A stretch of 52,826 bases of DNA from Acidobacteriaceae bacterium. GTDB lineage: Bacteria > Acidobacteriota > Terriglobia > Terriglobales > Acidobacteriaceae. A program made the position numbers and the translations under genes. Shown piece after piece: positions 1-6,769 of this stretch (position 1 is its first letter; the number at the start of each line of letters is the position of its first letter). The notes under the pieces are model-generated. The model had not been told where the DNA came from. It saw only the letters and a list, made by a program, of their open reading frames with translations, and made no database searches. The stretch spans positions 1 to 52,826 of the forward strand of contig JANXUR010000070.1 of the NCBI GenBank assembly GCA_025356095.1, in the 5' to 3' direction.

Positions 1-160
1 GTTGTGGCGACGTGTTTTTTGAAAACGGAAGTATGCACTTACGCAACCCCTCCACAACCGCCCCCTTTCCGCCCCGCCGTTGTCCGTGAAAAATGGGAGG
101 GCGCGCCAGTCATGCTAGAATCCTAGGTGAGTCCGGTATGATTAGAGTCGGAGGCACAAA
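1..160. other. left-edge intergenic stretch
   Basis: No open reading frame with coding character is seen here. A purine-rich ribosome binding site (GGAGG, about 6 nt before the ATG at 161) lies at the right end. A TAGAAT hexamer at 116-121 resembles a -10 box but has no acceptable -35 partner, so no promoter is called. Confidence 0.4.
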
Positions 161-481
161 ATGGCGGAACAACGCGAGATGGCAACGCAACCAGTAATCG
201 ACTCGAACGATCTTAAGCTGACGAACCCCGACGGCGTGCGGGCGGTGTATTCAAATGAGATTGGCATTTCATTGACATCAACTGACATACGTTTAATGTT
301 TGCGGAGATCGGCCCGGTTTTTGGAGCGGAAGCGAATCCGCCCGCAGAAAAAGTGCTTAGGGCCAATGTCGTTATTCCGTTTCAGCAGGCTGCCAGTCTT
401 GCACAGTTTATTACATCCGCTCTTGCGCATCAAGCGGAACAGGCGAAGACCGAGCCTAGCTCAGCGCCATCCAAAGGCTAG
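161..481 (+). CDS. DUF3467-like small protein
   Basis: Protein of 106 residues. After a polar N-terminus, residues about 28-92 follow the pattern of DUF3467: a strand reading VYSNEIGISLTSTDIRLMF, a variable loop with PAEKVLRANVVIPF, then a helix (QQAASLAQFITSAL) and a Glu/Ser/Pro-rich tail. DUF3467 proteins are small alpha/beta proteins of unknown function. The ATG at 161 is preceded by GGAGG at good spacing. The next gene starts 4 nt after the stop and the third overlaps the second, so the three look co-transcribed. The family call is from pattern memory only. In this setting it could be an accessory or regulatory subunit of a toxin-antitoxin-like unit, which is inference. Confidence 0.6.
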   Translation: MAEQREMATQPVIDSNDLKLTNPDGVRAVYSNEIGISLTSTDIRLMFAEIGPVFGAEANPPAEKVLRANVVIPFQQAASLAQFITSALAHQAEQAKTEPSSAPSKG

Positions 482-485
482 GACA

Positions 486-875
486 ATGCCCAGCAATCGC
501 ATATTTAGCGTCGTATGTCCGTTGGGCAATAACATCCACCTCACGCACAGAACTTGGCAAGGGCATACGATACCGAAACATGACGCTCAAGATCACGTCG
601 GTGATCTTGAATCCGTTCGGGCGACCGTGGAAAACCCAGATCATATTCGATACAGTACCGATGAACACCATGGTCAAGACACCGGGGTGTACGAGCGCAT
701 AATCACAGGGACGACGATGTTGATGCGTGTGCCTGTGCTTTTTGACTCTCCTGAATTCGTCCACGGAGGCCAAGAGGGACGGATTATGACTGCGTTTGTT
801 CCATTTCCCCCGAGCGGGGGAAATATTGGGAAAATCTTCTGGATGGCCGATCGTAAAAAGGAGGGGAAGAAATGA
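486..875 (+). CDS. putative BECR/DUF4258-like nuclease toxin
   Basis: Protein of 129 residues from the ATG at 486, 4 nt after the upstream stop. The order of motifs resembles small RelE/Barnase-EndoU-ColicinE5/D-RelE (BECR)-type domains of the PBECR or DUF4258 kind: IHLTHRTWQGHTIPKHD near residues 18-34, a helix with DLESVRATVENPDHI, a Tyr-containing turn (GVYER), then strands MRVPVLFD and GRIMTAFVPF. The conserved His residues, the ENPD turn and the terminal TAF strand are the points of similarity. Members are usually RNase toxins or phage-associated nucleases. Its stop overlaps the start of a DUF2283-like gene by 3 nt, a common toxin-antitoxin layout. Function is inferred and no catalytic residue can be assigned with certainty. 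Confidence 0.5.
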   Translation: MPSNRIFSVVCPLGNNIHLTHRTWQGHTIPKHDAQDHVGDLESVRATVENPDHIRYSTDEHHGQDTGVYERIITGTTMLMRVPVLFDSPEFVHGGQEGRIMTAFVPFPPSGGNIGKIFWMADRKKEGKK

Positions 876-1126
876 CCTTCTGCTATGACGACGAGACTGA
901 TGTTCTGCATATTGCATTTGAGGCAAATGCAGGGCCGTGCCTATTCGTAGAAACAGCGTCAGGCGCGATCTTGCGAATCGAGCGAGGGACAAACACTCTA
1001 ATCGGTGCGACCATTCCATATTTCATCAGGAAATTAAAGGATGGCTCTTTGGTGATGCCGGAGCTTGCGACAACCTCTATGCCATCGGATTTCATGCAAA
1101 AGGTACTTGCCCAGCAGCCTTGGTAG
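872..1126 (+). CDS. DUF2283-like protein, putative antitoxin
   Basis: Protein of 84 residues. The N-terminus MTFCYDDETDVLHIAF is the typical DUF2283 opening (a strand, then D-x-x-x-D-x-L-x-I). It is followed by a short variable loop, a second strand around GAILRIERGTNTLIGATI and a C-terminal amphipathic segment. DUF2283 proteins are small, of unknown structure-function, and often sit next to DUF4258-type putative toxins. Here the ATG overlaps the preceding stop (ATGA), indicating translational coupling. GGAGGGGAAG just upstream, inside the previous gene, provides a strong ribosome binding site. The antitoxin role is inferred from the neighbour only. Confidence 0.6.
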   Translation: MTFCYDDETDVLHIAFEANAGPCLFVETASGAILRIERGTNTLIGATIPYFIRKLKDGSLVMPELATTSMPSDFMQKVLAQQPW

Positions 1127-1132
1127 CCCGGT

Positions 1133-1258
1133 CTATTTCGGCCAGCCGCTTGCGGGCTTCTTCTTCTTGAGCGACTTCTTCATGGCATCTTTCCAGTCGC
1201 CCTCTAGTTTCAGGGTCTCTGGTTTTGGGCCACGAACCATCGGCTTCTTTTTCGCCAT
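1133..1258 (-). CDS. 41-residue Lys-rich miniprotein downstream of IS1595 remnant
   Basis: Short minus-strand frame reading ATG to TAG, 41 residues, very basic: it begins MAKKKPMVRGPKPE, has the core TLKLEGDWKDAMKKSL and ends KKKKPASGWPK. A GTG ten codons upstream (1286-1288) is in frame and could give 51 residues. The motif P-x-T-L-K-L-E-G-D-W-K and the C-terminal G-W-P-K look like a small conserved family that I associate with IS1595-type transposases (from memory, unverified). It begins 33 nt after the transposase remnant on the same strand, as a passenger gene would. Function unknown; a nucleic-acid-binding or regulatory role fits the charge. Confidence 0.55.
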   Translation of the reverse strand: MAKKKPMVRGPKPETLKLEGDWKDAMKKSLKKKKPASGWPK

Positions 1259-1291
1259 CTCGTTTTCGGTTGCGTCCTTTTTAGTCACAGC

Positions 1292-1770
1292 CTACATTGT
1301 AGCGCTGCGACGAATTGGGTCTCTGTACATCAGCCGCTTGCCTTCAGCGGCCTTGATTCCGGCGATAGTGCGCTCGCCATCATTCATCTGGCGAGTGTTC
1401 CACAGGAAGTCATACTGCCACAGGTAGCGGTGCAGATACTCACGGCTGACATTGTGATACATGCCCACCAGCCGGCGCTTCACGAGTGCATGGCTGCTCT
1501 CCGCAGTATTGGTGTGAACGTCTCCGCGAGAATATTCCTTCGTCCCGTGGCACACTGTTTCGTGACCGCCCGCATACTCCCGCCCGATCCCCCTATACGA
1601 AGAACGCTCATCGGTAAGGATGCGGGCCTGTCTATCCACTTCCTCGCGAATTGCCCCCTTGAGTGTTGAGGCCGTCCCGTCGGCCACCACGCGGCGTCGA
1701 ATCTGGCCGTTACGTTGGACGGCGCAAAATGCAGGAGTCTTGCTGGTACCGCGTCCGCGCTTGCTAATGC
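1292..1770 (-). pseudogene. N-terminally truncated IS1595 (ISXO2-like) transposase
   Basis: The minus-strand frame keeps only the C-terminal DDE part of an ISXO2/IS1595-family transposase: GRGTSKTPAFCAVQR, then LTDERSSYRGIG, then VHTNTAESSHALVKRRLVG and the end motif YHNVSREYLHRYLWQY. These match the known order of the catalytic core (T-D-E with Asp, H-T-N-T-x-E with Glu, then the helix with K-x-x-x-G). The N-terminal zinc-ribbon and the first catalytic Asp region are absent. Upstream of about 1770 the frame runs into intergenic repeat sequence, so the element is a relic and not mobile by itself. No terminal inverted repeats or target duplication could be recognised. Confidence 0.75.
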
Positions 1771-1841
1771 CGGGAAAACGGGGTTTGAGTGGGCCACCAG
1801 CCGACCTGAGGCGGGAAGATAACTTATAGGCCGCTGCAGGG

Positions 1842-1915
1842 GCGGGGAAACATAGGGTCTCTCCGCTGCGCGTGGTCGCGCTGGGCGCGGCCACGCTCCG
1901 GTCGAGATGACACGG
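1842..1915. repeat. 74-bp direct repeat, copy 1
   Basis: Begins GCGGGGAAACATAGGG and ends GGTCGAGATGACACGG. It is a diverged match to 2441-2514 in the same orientation, differing at scattered positions. The GTCGAGATGACAC ending resembles intergenic repeats I recall from other Acidobacteriota, which is not checked. Confidence 0.75.
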
Positions 1916-2002
1916 TTGAGAGTCGAAGGGTGCCGCCCCTCAGGGCTTGGGCTTTCACGCAGCGTACCCATTGCTTACGCGGTGGGCTTTACAGATTGCG
2001 CC

Positions 2003-2033
2003 CCCACTCAAGCCAACTGCAGGCTTGAGTGGG
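2003..2033. repeat. perfect 12-bp inverted repeat (hairpin)
   Basis: Arms CCCACTCAAGCC and GGCTTGAGTGGG are exact reverse complements around a 7-nt loop. A close relative lies at 2403-2433. There is no T-tract, so it looks like a REP-type element and not a terminator. Confidence 0.8.
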
Positions 2034-2211
2034 CCACCAGACCAAAAGGGGGGATCCATGCAATATGCATCCCACACTTGCTTGCGAAATGCGTCGCGGG
2101 CAAGAATGGGCACCCCGAGTAGTGGCTGAGGAAGGAAGACAAAGAGCGGAGCATTCCTCGGCGGAGGTTTACCCCAGCGGCTGAAGCCGAATACTTCCTG
2201 TAGCCGGAGAC

Positions 2212-2230
2212 GCGGGACTGGAAGTCCCGC
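2212..2230. repeat. 8-bp arm hairpin
   Basis: GCGGGACT and AGTCCCGC pair perfectly around a 3-nt loop. No gene adjoins it closely. Confidence 0.6.
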
Positions 2231-2240
2231 TCTACCCGTT

Positions 2241-2270
2241 CGTGCCTCGTCGTGCCTCGTCGTGCCTCGC
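2241..2270. repeat. 10-bp tandem repeat, three units
   Basis: The unit CGTGCCTCGT is present twice exactly and a third time with the last base changed. Confidence 0.8.
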
Positions 2271-2402
2271 GCTGCATCCAAATCCTCGTCCGGCAGAGTG
2301 AGCCGGAGGAGGGTGGGGCGCCATGGATTGGTGATTGGGGTGCGAGAGCCTATGTCTGGAGCGGGGCGAAGATGCGGTGCGCGGCGCTAATCTCTGCTGC
2401 CC

Positions 2403-2433
2403 GCACTCAAGCCAACTTGCAGGCTTGAGTGGG
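2403..2433. repeat. hairpin, second copy of the 2003-2033 family
   Basis: CACTCAAGCC and GGCTTGAGTG pair around an 8-nt loop (AACTTGCA), against AACTGCA in the first copy. It directly precedes the second copy of the 74-bp repeat. Confidence 0.75.
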
Positions 2434-2440
2434 CGCGGCA

Positions 2441-2514
2441 GCGGGGAAACAAAGGGTCTCTCGACTGCGCGTGGTCGCGTGGTTCGCGGCCACGCTCCGG
2501 TCGAGATGACACGG
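2441..2514. repeat. 74-bp direct repeat, copy 2
   Basis: Starts GCGGGGAAACAAAGGG and ends GTCGAGATGACACGG; same orientation as 1842-1915. Confidence 0.75.
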
Positions 2515-2628
2515 GAAGTGGGGAGAGTGCCGCCTCGTCCCGAAATGGGAGGGGAATTTTGGGATGGATGGGGGAAAGGGGTGACTTAAGGTCGGCGGAG
2601 TGGGTAGGGTGGAAGTAGGGGGTGGTGA

Positions 2629-3111
2629 ATGCGACTGGTACGGGAGCGTTGGACGGTGGCGGCGGGGGAGATGGCGCTGGATGGGCGGTCGTCGGGGTAC
2701 GGAATGTGGGGTGCGAGGTATGCGGCGGAAGTGGAGGAGGTGGCGAACCTGATTGGGGTGCTGGGGAAGAGCGTTCCGCTGCGGTTGTTGTGTTTAGTGT
2801 GGGGGGAGCAACTGTGCGCGGAGTTTTGCGCGCGGGTGATAGAGGTGGACGAAGGACAGGTGTCGCGGGGGTTCAAAGAGTTGTGGGAGTTGGGGCTGCT
2901 GATCCGGCGGCCGGAGGGGCATCGGTGGTTTTACCAGCGGAGGAAGGGGAAGCTGCATCCGGTATTTTGGCAGTTTTGCCGGCTGGCGCGGACGATGGGG
3001 ATGGGGTCGCTGGAAGTGCGGAGAGACCAGCGGCTGGTGAGGAAGATGAGTCGGGGGGAAGGGGCGGAGTTGGTGGCGGATTTGCCGTGGCCGAAGCGGG
3101 ACGGAAGGTGA
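2629..3111 (+). CDS. winged-helix (ArsR-like) DNA-binding protein
   Basis: Protein of 160 residues. Residues about 40-105 read as an ArsR-type winged helix: VPLRLLCLVWGEQ opens helix 1, VDEGQVSRGFKELWELGLL matches the recognition helix and turn (Q-x-S-R-x-x-K-x-L-x-x-x-G-L), and RRPEGHRWFYQRRKGKLHPV is the basic wing. No ArsR metal-binding Cys pair is seen; the two Cys near residues 65-68 lie in another place. The ATG has GTAGGGGG about 6 nt upstream; an internal ATG at 2671 is possible. The gene uses unusually many GGG/GCG/TTG codons and flanking DNA is also G-skewed. Target unknown. It points toward the converging SDR gene. Confidence 0.6.
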   Translation: MRLVRERWTVAAGEMALDGRSSGYGMWGARYAAEVEEVANLIGVLGKSVPLRLLCLVWGEQLCAEFCARVIEVDEGQVSRGFKELWELGLLIRRPEGHRWFYQRRKGKLHPVFWQFCRLARTMGMGSLEVRRDQRLVRKMSRGEGAELVADLPWPKRDGR

Positions 3112-3162
3112 GGGTGGGTAGATTTGTGGCTGAGGAAAACATAGGGATTCCAGTGAGGGAAC

Positions 3163-3915
3163 TTAGCCCAGGCTGAGGCCGCCGTCTACGGTCATAATTT
3201 GGCCGGTGATGAAGTGGGGGGCAGTGGCGAAGAAGCGGACGGCGGCGGCGATTTCTTCTTTGGTGCCGTTGCGGAGCATGGGAGTTTTGGCGGCCATGCG
3301 GGCGAAGAAGTCGGCGTCGGCGGAGCGGTCGGCGAGGTCAATCATGCCCGGCGCGACGCAATTGACGGCGATTTCAGGGGCGAGGGCTTTGGCCAATACC
3401 TTGGTGAGCATGTGCAGTGCGGCCTTCGACGAGCAATAGTGTGGGTGGCTGGCCCAAGGGAGAATGCCACCGAGCGACCCGAGGTTGATGACGCGGCCTT
3501 TGCGGCGCTTGAGCTCGGCCAGGGCAGTTTGCGTGACGAGAAACGGGCCTCGGGTGTTGGAGGCAAAGATCGCGTCCCATTGCGCGACGGTGATGTCGGG
3601 GAACTGGACTGTTTCGTAGTTGCCTGCGTTGTTGACGAGGATGTCGAGGCGTCGAAGCTCGCGAATGGCGGCGGGGATGGCGGAGCGGACGCTGGCTTCG
3701 CTGGTGACGTCACAATGGAGGGCGAAGGCGGCGACGCCGCGGTTGCGCAACGCGTGGACGGTGGAGACGGCATCGCGCTCGGAGTCGCGGAAGGTGATGG
3801 CGACGTTGGCTCCAGCGTCGGCCAAGTTGAGCGCGATAGCGCGGCCGAGGCGGCGCGCGCCTCCGGTGACGAGGGCGGTGCGGTTGGCTAGAGGGCGAAT
3901 TGCGTTGGTTGCCAT
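3163..3915 (-). CDS. SDR-family NAD(P)-dependent oxidoreductase
   Basis: Classical short-chain dehydrogenase of 250 residues, the usual length. The Rossmann motif TGGARRLG is at 17-24, NNAG at 95-98, and the catalytic triad is Ser147 (NLGSLGG), Tyr160 and Lys164 (HYCSSK). The C-terminal FITGQIMTVDGGLSLG is typical of FabG and pteridine-reductase-like members. The Arg-Arg after the glycines and TFRDSE at the end of strand 2 suggest NADPH preference. It would reduce a carbonyl or oxidise an alcohol in the cytoplasm; the substrate cannot be read from sequence. Its start is 47 nt from the divergent acyl-CoA ligase gene, so the two could share a control region. Confidence 0.85.
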   Translation of the reverse strand: MATNAIRPLANRTALVTGGARRLGRAIALNLADAGANVAITFRDSERDAVSTVHALRNRGVAAFALHCDVTSEASVRSAIPAAIRELRRLDILVNNAGNYETVQFPDITVAQWDAIFASNTRGPFLVTQTALAELKRRKGRVINLGSLGGILPWASHPHYCSSKAALHMLTKVLAKALAPEIAVNCVAPGMIDLADRSADADFFARMAAKTPMLRNGTKEEIAAAVRFFATAPHFITGQIMTVDGGLSLG

Positions 3916-3962
3916 ATTAGGATTTTACCCTCGCACCCACACTTCCGATACAATCCCTAGCG

Positions 3963-5558
3963 ATGCAACGCACACAACTCTTTGCCGACCCGGCTGACAT
4001 TTTCTTGCATGACCTTGTTCTCAATGGATGTCGCCAATATGGCGAGCGCATCTGCATTGTGGACACGTCGCTGACGCCGTACCGGCGCATTTCGTATGCC
4101 GACTATGGCGCGATGGTGGAGTCAGTAGCGCGAGGATTGGTGGCGGCGGGCATACAGCCGGGCGAGATTGTCGGAGTTTATCTGCCGAACTCGTGGGAGT
4201 TTGGCGTGGCGTACCACGCGATTCAGTTAGCGGGAGCGATTCCGACGCTGTTCAATCCCAGTTATCGCGAGCGCGAGGTGCGATACCAACTGGAGGCTTC
4301 GACTGCGGTGGCTCTGATTACCGATGGGGCGCAGATCGGGCCTGCGGATGGGTTTTCGCACGCGATGGACTTGAGCGGGCTGGGCAATCTGCGCAAGGTG
4401 TGGACCACGCGGCACCATGGGGGCAATTCAGAGGCGTTTGCGACATTACTGCGTTCAGTGGAAGCGACGCTGCCTGCGCCGACGTTGTGTAGCTACGAAA
4501 TGATTGCAACGCTGCCGTTTTCCAGCGGGACGACGGGGCTGCCCAAGGGAGTAATGCTGTCGCACCACAATCTGGTGGCGAATGTGTATCAGATTCTGGG
4601 AGAGAATGGCACGCCGGTTCGCGATGGTGACCACATGCTGGGGTTTTTGCCGCTGTACCACATCTATGGCATGACGGTGCTGCTGAATCTGGCCTTTGCG
4701 AAGGGGGTGACGCTGGTGCTGATGCCGCGTTTTGTGCCAGATAAGGTTGCGCAGCTGATTACTGAGGAAGGCATCCACGTGGCGGCATTTGTGCCTCCGG
4801 CGTTGAATGCGATGGTGCACTTGGCGGAGGAGGGCAAGTTCCCCAAGGACCATGCCATGCGCTGGGTGAAAAGTGGAGCGGCACCGCTGCCGCCGGAGTT
4901 AGCGCGGCGCTTTCCGGAGCATACAGGGATTCCGATTTTGCAGGGCTACGGCATGACCGAGGCGTCGCCTGTGACGCACATTGGATTCATTGAAGAAGCT
5001 TGGTATCGGCCGCACATGATCGGGCATCCGGTGGCGTTGACTGATTGCCGGCTGGTGGATGAAGAAGGCAACGATGTACGGGATGGCCAGCCGGGTGAAT
5101 TGATTATGCGCGGGCCGCAGTTCATGCTGGGATACTGGAATGCGCCGGAAGCGACGGCGTCGGTGATGAAGGATGGCTGGTATTATTCCGGCGACGTGGC
5201 GGTGCGTGACGAGCATGGGTTTTATGCAATCGTGGACCGGCGCAAGGAGATGATCAAGTTCAAGGGTTTTGCCATGGCTCCGGCAGAGATAGAAGGTGTG
5301 CTGATGGAGCATGCCGCAGTGCGTGATTGTGGCGTGGTGGGTAAGCCGGATGACGATGCGGGGGAACTGCCTTGCGCGTTTGTGGTACTGCGTGCGGGTT
5401 TTGCAGAAGATGCGCATACCGCTGAGTTACTGAGGGGCCACGTGAGCGAGCGGCTGGTGAATTACAAAGCTCCGCGCGAAGTAAGGTTCGTGGAGGCGAT
5501 TCCGCGGAACCCGAGTGGCAAGATACTGCGGCGGGAGTTACGGGATCGGCTGAAGTAG
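3963..5558 (+). CDS. acyl-CoA/4-coumarate-CoA ligase-family enzyme
   Basis: ANL-superfamily adenylate-forming enzyme of 531 residues. The phosphate-binding loop SSGTTGLPKG is at 187-196, the A5 motif QGYGMTEASP lies in the middle, YYSGDVAVRDEHG and VDRRKEMIKFKG mark the hinge, and NPSGKILRREL near residue 520 carries the catalytic Lys. It activates a carboxylic acid with ATP and transfers it to CoA. The overall pattern is closest to 4-coumarate-CoA ligase and medium/long-chain acyl-CoA synthetases; the substrate is not deducible. It stands alone on the plus strand between the divergent SDR and the converging E1 dehydrogenase operon. Confidence 0.88.
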   Translation: MQRTQLFADPADIFLHDLVLNGCRQYGERICIVDTSLTPYRRISYADYGAMVESVARGLVAAGIQPGEIVGVYLPNSWEFGVAYHAIQLAGAIPTLFNPSYREREVRYQLEASTAVALITDGAQIGPADGFSHAMDLSGLGNLRKVWTTRHHGGNSEAFATLLRSVEATLPAPTLCSYEMIATLPFSSGTTGLPKGVMLSHHNLVANVYQILGENGTPVRDGDHMLGFLPLYHIYGMTVLLNLAFAKGVTLVLMPRFVPDKVAQLITEEGIHVAAFVPPALNAMVHLAEEGKFPKDHAMRWVKSGAAPLPPELARRFPEHTGIPILQGYGMTEASPVTHIGFIEEAWYRPHMIGHPVALTDCRLVDEEGNDVRDGQPGELIMRGPQFMLGYWNAPEATASVMKDGWYYSGDVAVRDEHGFYAIVDRRKEMIKFKGFAMAPAEIEGVLMEHAAVRDCGVVGKPDDDAGELPCAFVVLRAGFAEDAHTAELLRGHVSERLVNYKAPREVRFVEAIPRNPSGKILRRELRDRLK

Positions 5559-5622
5559 GCTGCTTAGGTTGGGTGTGCCGAACGTGGTTCAGAAGGGCGA
5601 GGGTGAGGGTGGTAGCGGGGTA

Positions 5623-5684
5623 GGGGTGCTTCGCTTTGCTCAGGATGACAGCGGTGGGGGTGCTTCGCTTTGCTCAGGATGACA
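5623..5684. repeat. 28-bp direct repeat, two exact copies
   Basis: Copies at 5623-5650 and 5657-5684 contain GTGCTTCGCTTTGCTCAGG followed by ATGACA and are identical, separated by 6 nt. They lie between two converging genes. This is the kind of intergenic repeat I recall from Acidobacteriota, unverified here. Confidence 0.85.
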
Positions 5685-5701
5685 ACGGGAAGCACGAAAA
5701 A

Positions 5702-5744
5702 CCCCACCCTCAATTCGGCAAAGTGCGCCGAATTTAGGATGGGG
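5702..5744. repeat. 18-bp arm hairpin repeat, related to 13947-13987
   Basis: The left arm (CCCCACCCTCAATTCGGC) pairs with the right arm (GCCGAATTTAGGATGGGG) at 16 of 18 positions around the loop AAAGTGC. The block CAAAGTGCGCCGAATTTAG is shared with the hairpin at 13947-13987. Between convergent genes it could end transcription from both sides, but no T-tract follows. Confidence 0.75.
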
Positions 5745-5771
5745 CACCCGATGGGTGTGGGGGCGAGGCAG

Positions 5772-6758
5772 TTAGTAAGCTACGGTGCGCTCGATGGCTT
5801 GCATGATGTGATCCACGTTGGGCATGTAGAACTTCTCGAGCGAGGCGGCGAAGGGAATCGCCGGAACGTCGGGAGCGGCTACGCGCGCGATGGGGGCATC
5901 GAGGCAGTCAAAGGCTTGCTCGGCGATGATGGCCGAAACTTCCGCGCCAATACCGAGGGTGCGGTGATCCTCATGGGCAATCACTACGCGATTGGTTTTG
6001 GCGACGGATTCAAGAAAAGTGTCGCGATCGAGCGGGTTTAACACGCGCAGGTCAATGACTTCGCAGTTGATTCCGTGCGCGGCGTGCACCTTCTCTGCTG
6101 CCTGCAAGGCCAGCGTGAGTGTGTATCCGTAGGAAATCACAGTGACGTCGGTGCCAGCGCGGCGGATGGCGGCCTTAAACAAGTCGGCCACAATGTCGCC
6201 CTCGGGGATTTCTTCTTTCACTGAGCGATAGAGCTTTTTGTGCTCGAAGTAAATCACCGGATTGTCGCCGCGAATCGCCGCCTTGAGCATACCTTTGGCG
6301 TCGGTTGGGGTGGAGGGGGTGAGGACGATGAGGCCGGGCTCATGGGCAAACCAAGTGGTGTTGGTTTGGGAGTGGTAGAGTCCGCCCTGCACGCCGCCGC
6401 CGTAGCAAACCCGCACGGTGAGCGGGCAGGTCTGGGTGCCAGCCGAGCGATAGCGTAGCTTGGCGGCCTGCTGGGTGATGGCGTCCATGGCCGGGGTGAT
6501 GAAGTCAGCAAACTGAATTTCCGCCACGGGCCGCATGCCAGACATCGCGGCACCGATGCAGGAACTCACGATGATGCCTTCCGCGAGGGGCGAATCAATC
6601 ACACGGTCGGGCCCAAACTCTTCATAGAGGTTCTTGGTGGCTTTGAAAGCGCCGCCCATAACGCCGACGTCTTCGCCGATGATGAAGACCTTTTCGTCGC
6701 GCAGCATCTCTTCGCGCAGCGCGCTATTGATTCCGTCAATGTAAGTAGTCAAAGCCAT
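5772..6758 (-). CDS. 2-oxoacid dehydrogenase E1 component, beta subunit
   Basis: Protein of 328 residues, normal for E1-beta of pyruvate, acetoin or branched-chain 2-oxoacid dehydrogenases. The N-terminus has IGEDVGVMGGAFKAT, then DSPLAEGIIVSSCIGAAMSG, the EIQFADFITPAMD segment and the LYHSQTNTTWFAHEPG loop that forms the active-site wall; the C-terminal transketolase domain carries IAHEDHRTLGIGAEV. With the alpha subunit it decarboxylates a 2-oxoacid using thiamine diphosphate and passes the acyl group to E2 lipoate. AAAGGATC precedes the ATG. It follows the alpha gene by 11 nt, so they are one operon. No E2 or E3 gene is nearby. Confidence 0.9.
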   Translation of the reverse strand: MALTTYIDGINSALREEMLRDEKVFIIGEDVGVMGGAFKATKNLYEEFGPDRVIDSPLAEGIIVSSCIGAAMSGMRPVAEIQFADFITPAMDAITQQAAKLRYRSAGTQTCPLTVRVCYGGGVQGGLYHSQTNTTWFAHEPGLIVLTPSTPTDAKGMLKAAIRGDNPVIYFEHKKLYRSVKEEIPEGDIVADLFKAAIRRAGTDVTVISYGYTLTLALQAAEKVHAAHGINCEVIDLRVLNPLDRDTFLESVAKTNRVVIAHEDHRTLGIGAEVSAIIAEQAFDCLDAPIARVAAPDVPAIPFAASLEKFYMPNVDHIMQAIERTVAY

Positions 6759-6769
6759 ATTGAGATCCT

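Larger units (their letters stand above)
1771..2628. other. gene-free, repeat-rich intergenic stretch
   Basis: About 860 nt with no convincing gene; frames here have no recognisable domain and run through repeats. It contains two copies of a diverged 74-bp repeat (1842-1915 and 2441-2514), two hairpins with identical 10-bp arm cores (2003-2033 and 2403-2433), another hairpin (2212-2230) and a three-unit 10-bp tandem repeat (2241-2270). A 16-bp block TTGAGTGGGCCACCAG occurs at 1785-1800 and again at 2025-2040. Confidence 0.7.

Noticed and set aside
80-121. Promoter for the first operon with TTGTCC and TAGAAT boxes
   Set aside because: The spacing between the boxes is 30 nt, far from 16-18.
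2335-2589. Possible 84-residue protein in the repeat-rich stretch
   Set aside because: It reads through the hairpin and the 74-bp repeat, with no ribosome binding site and no recognisable segment.
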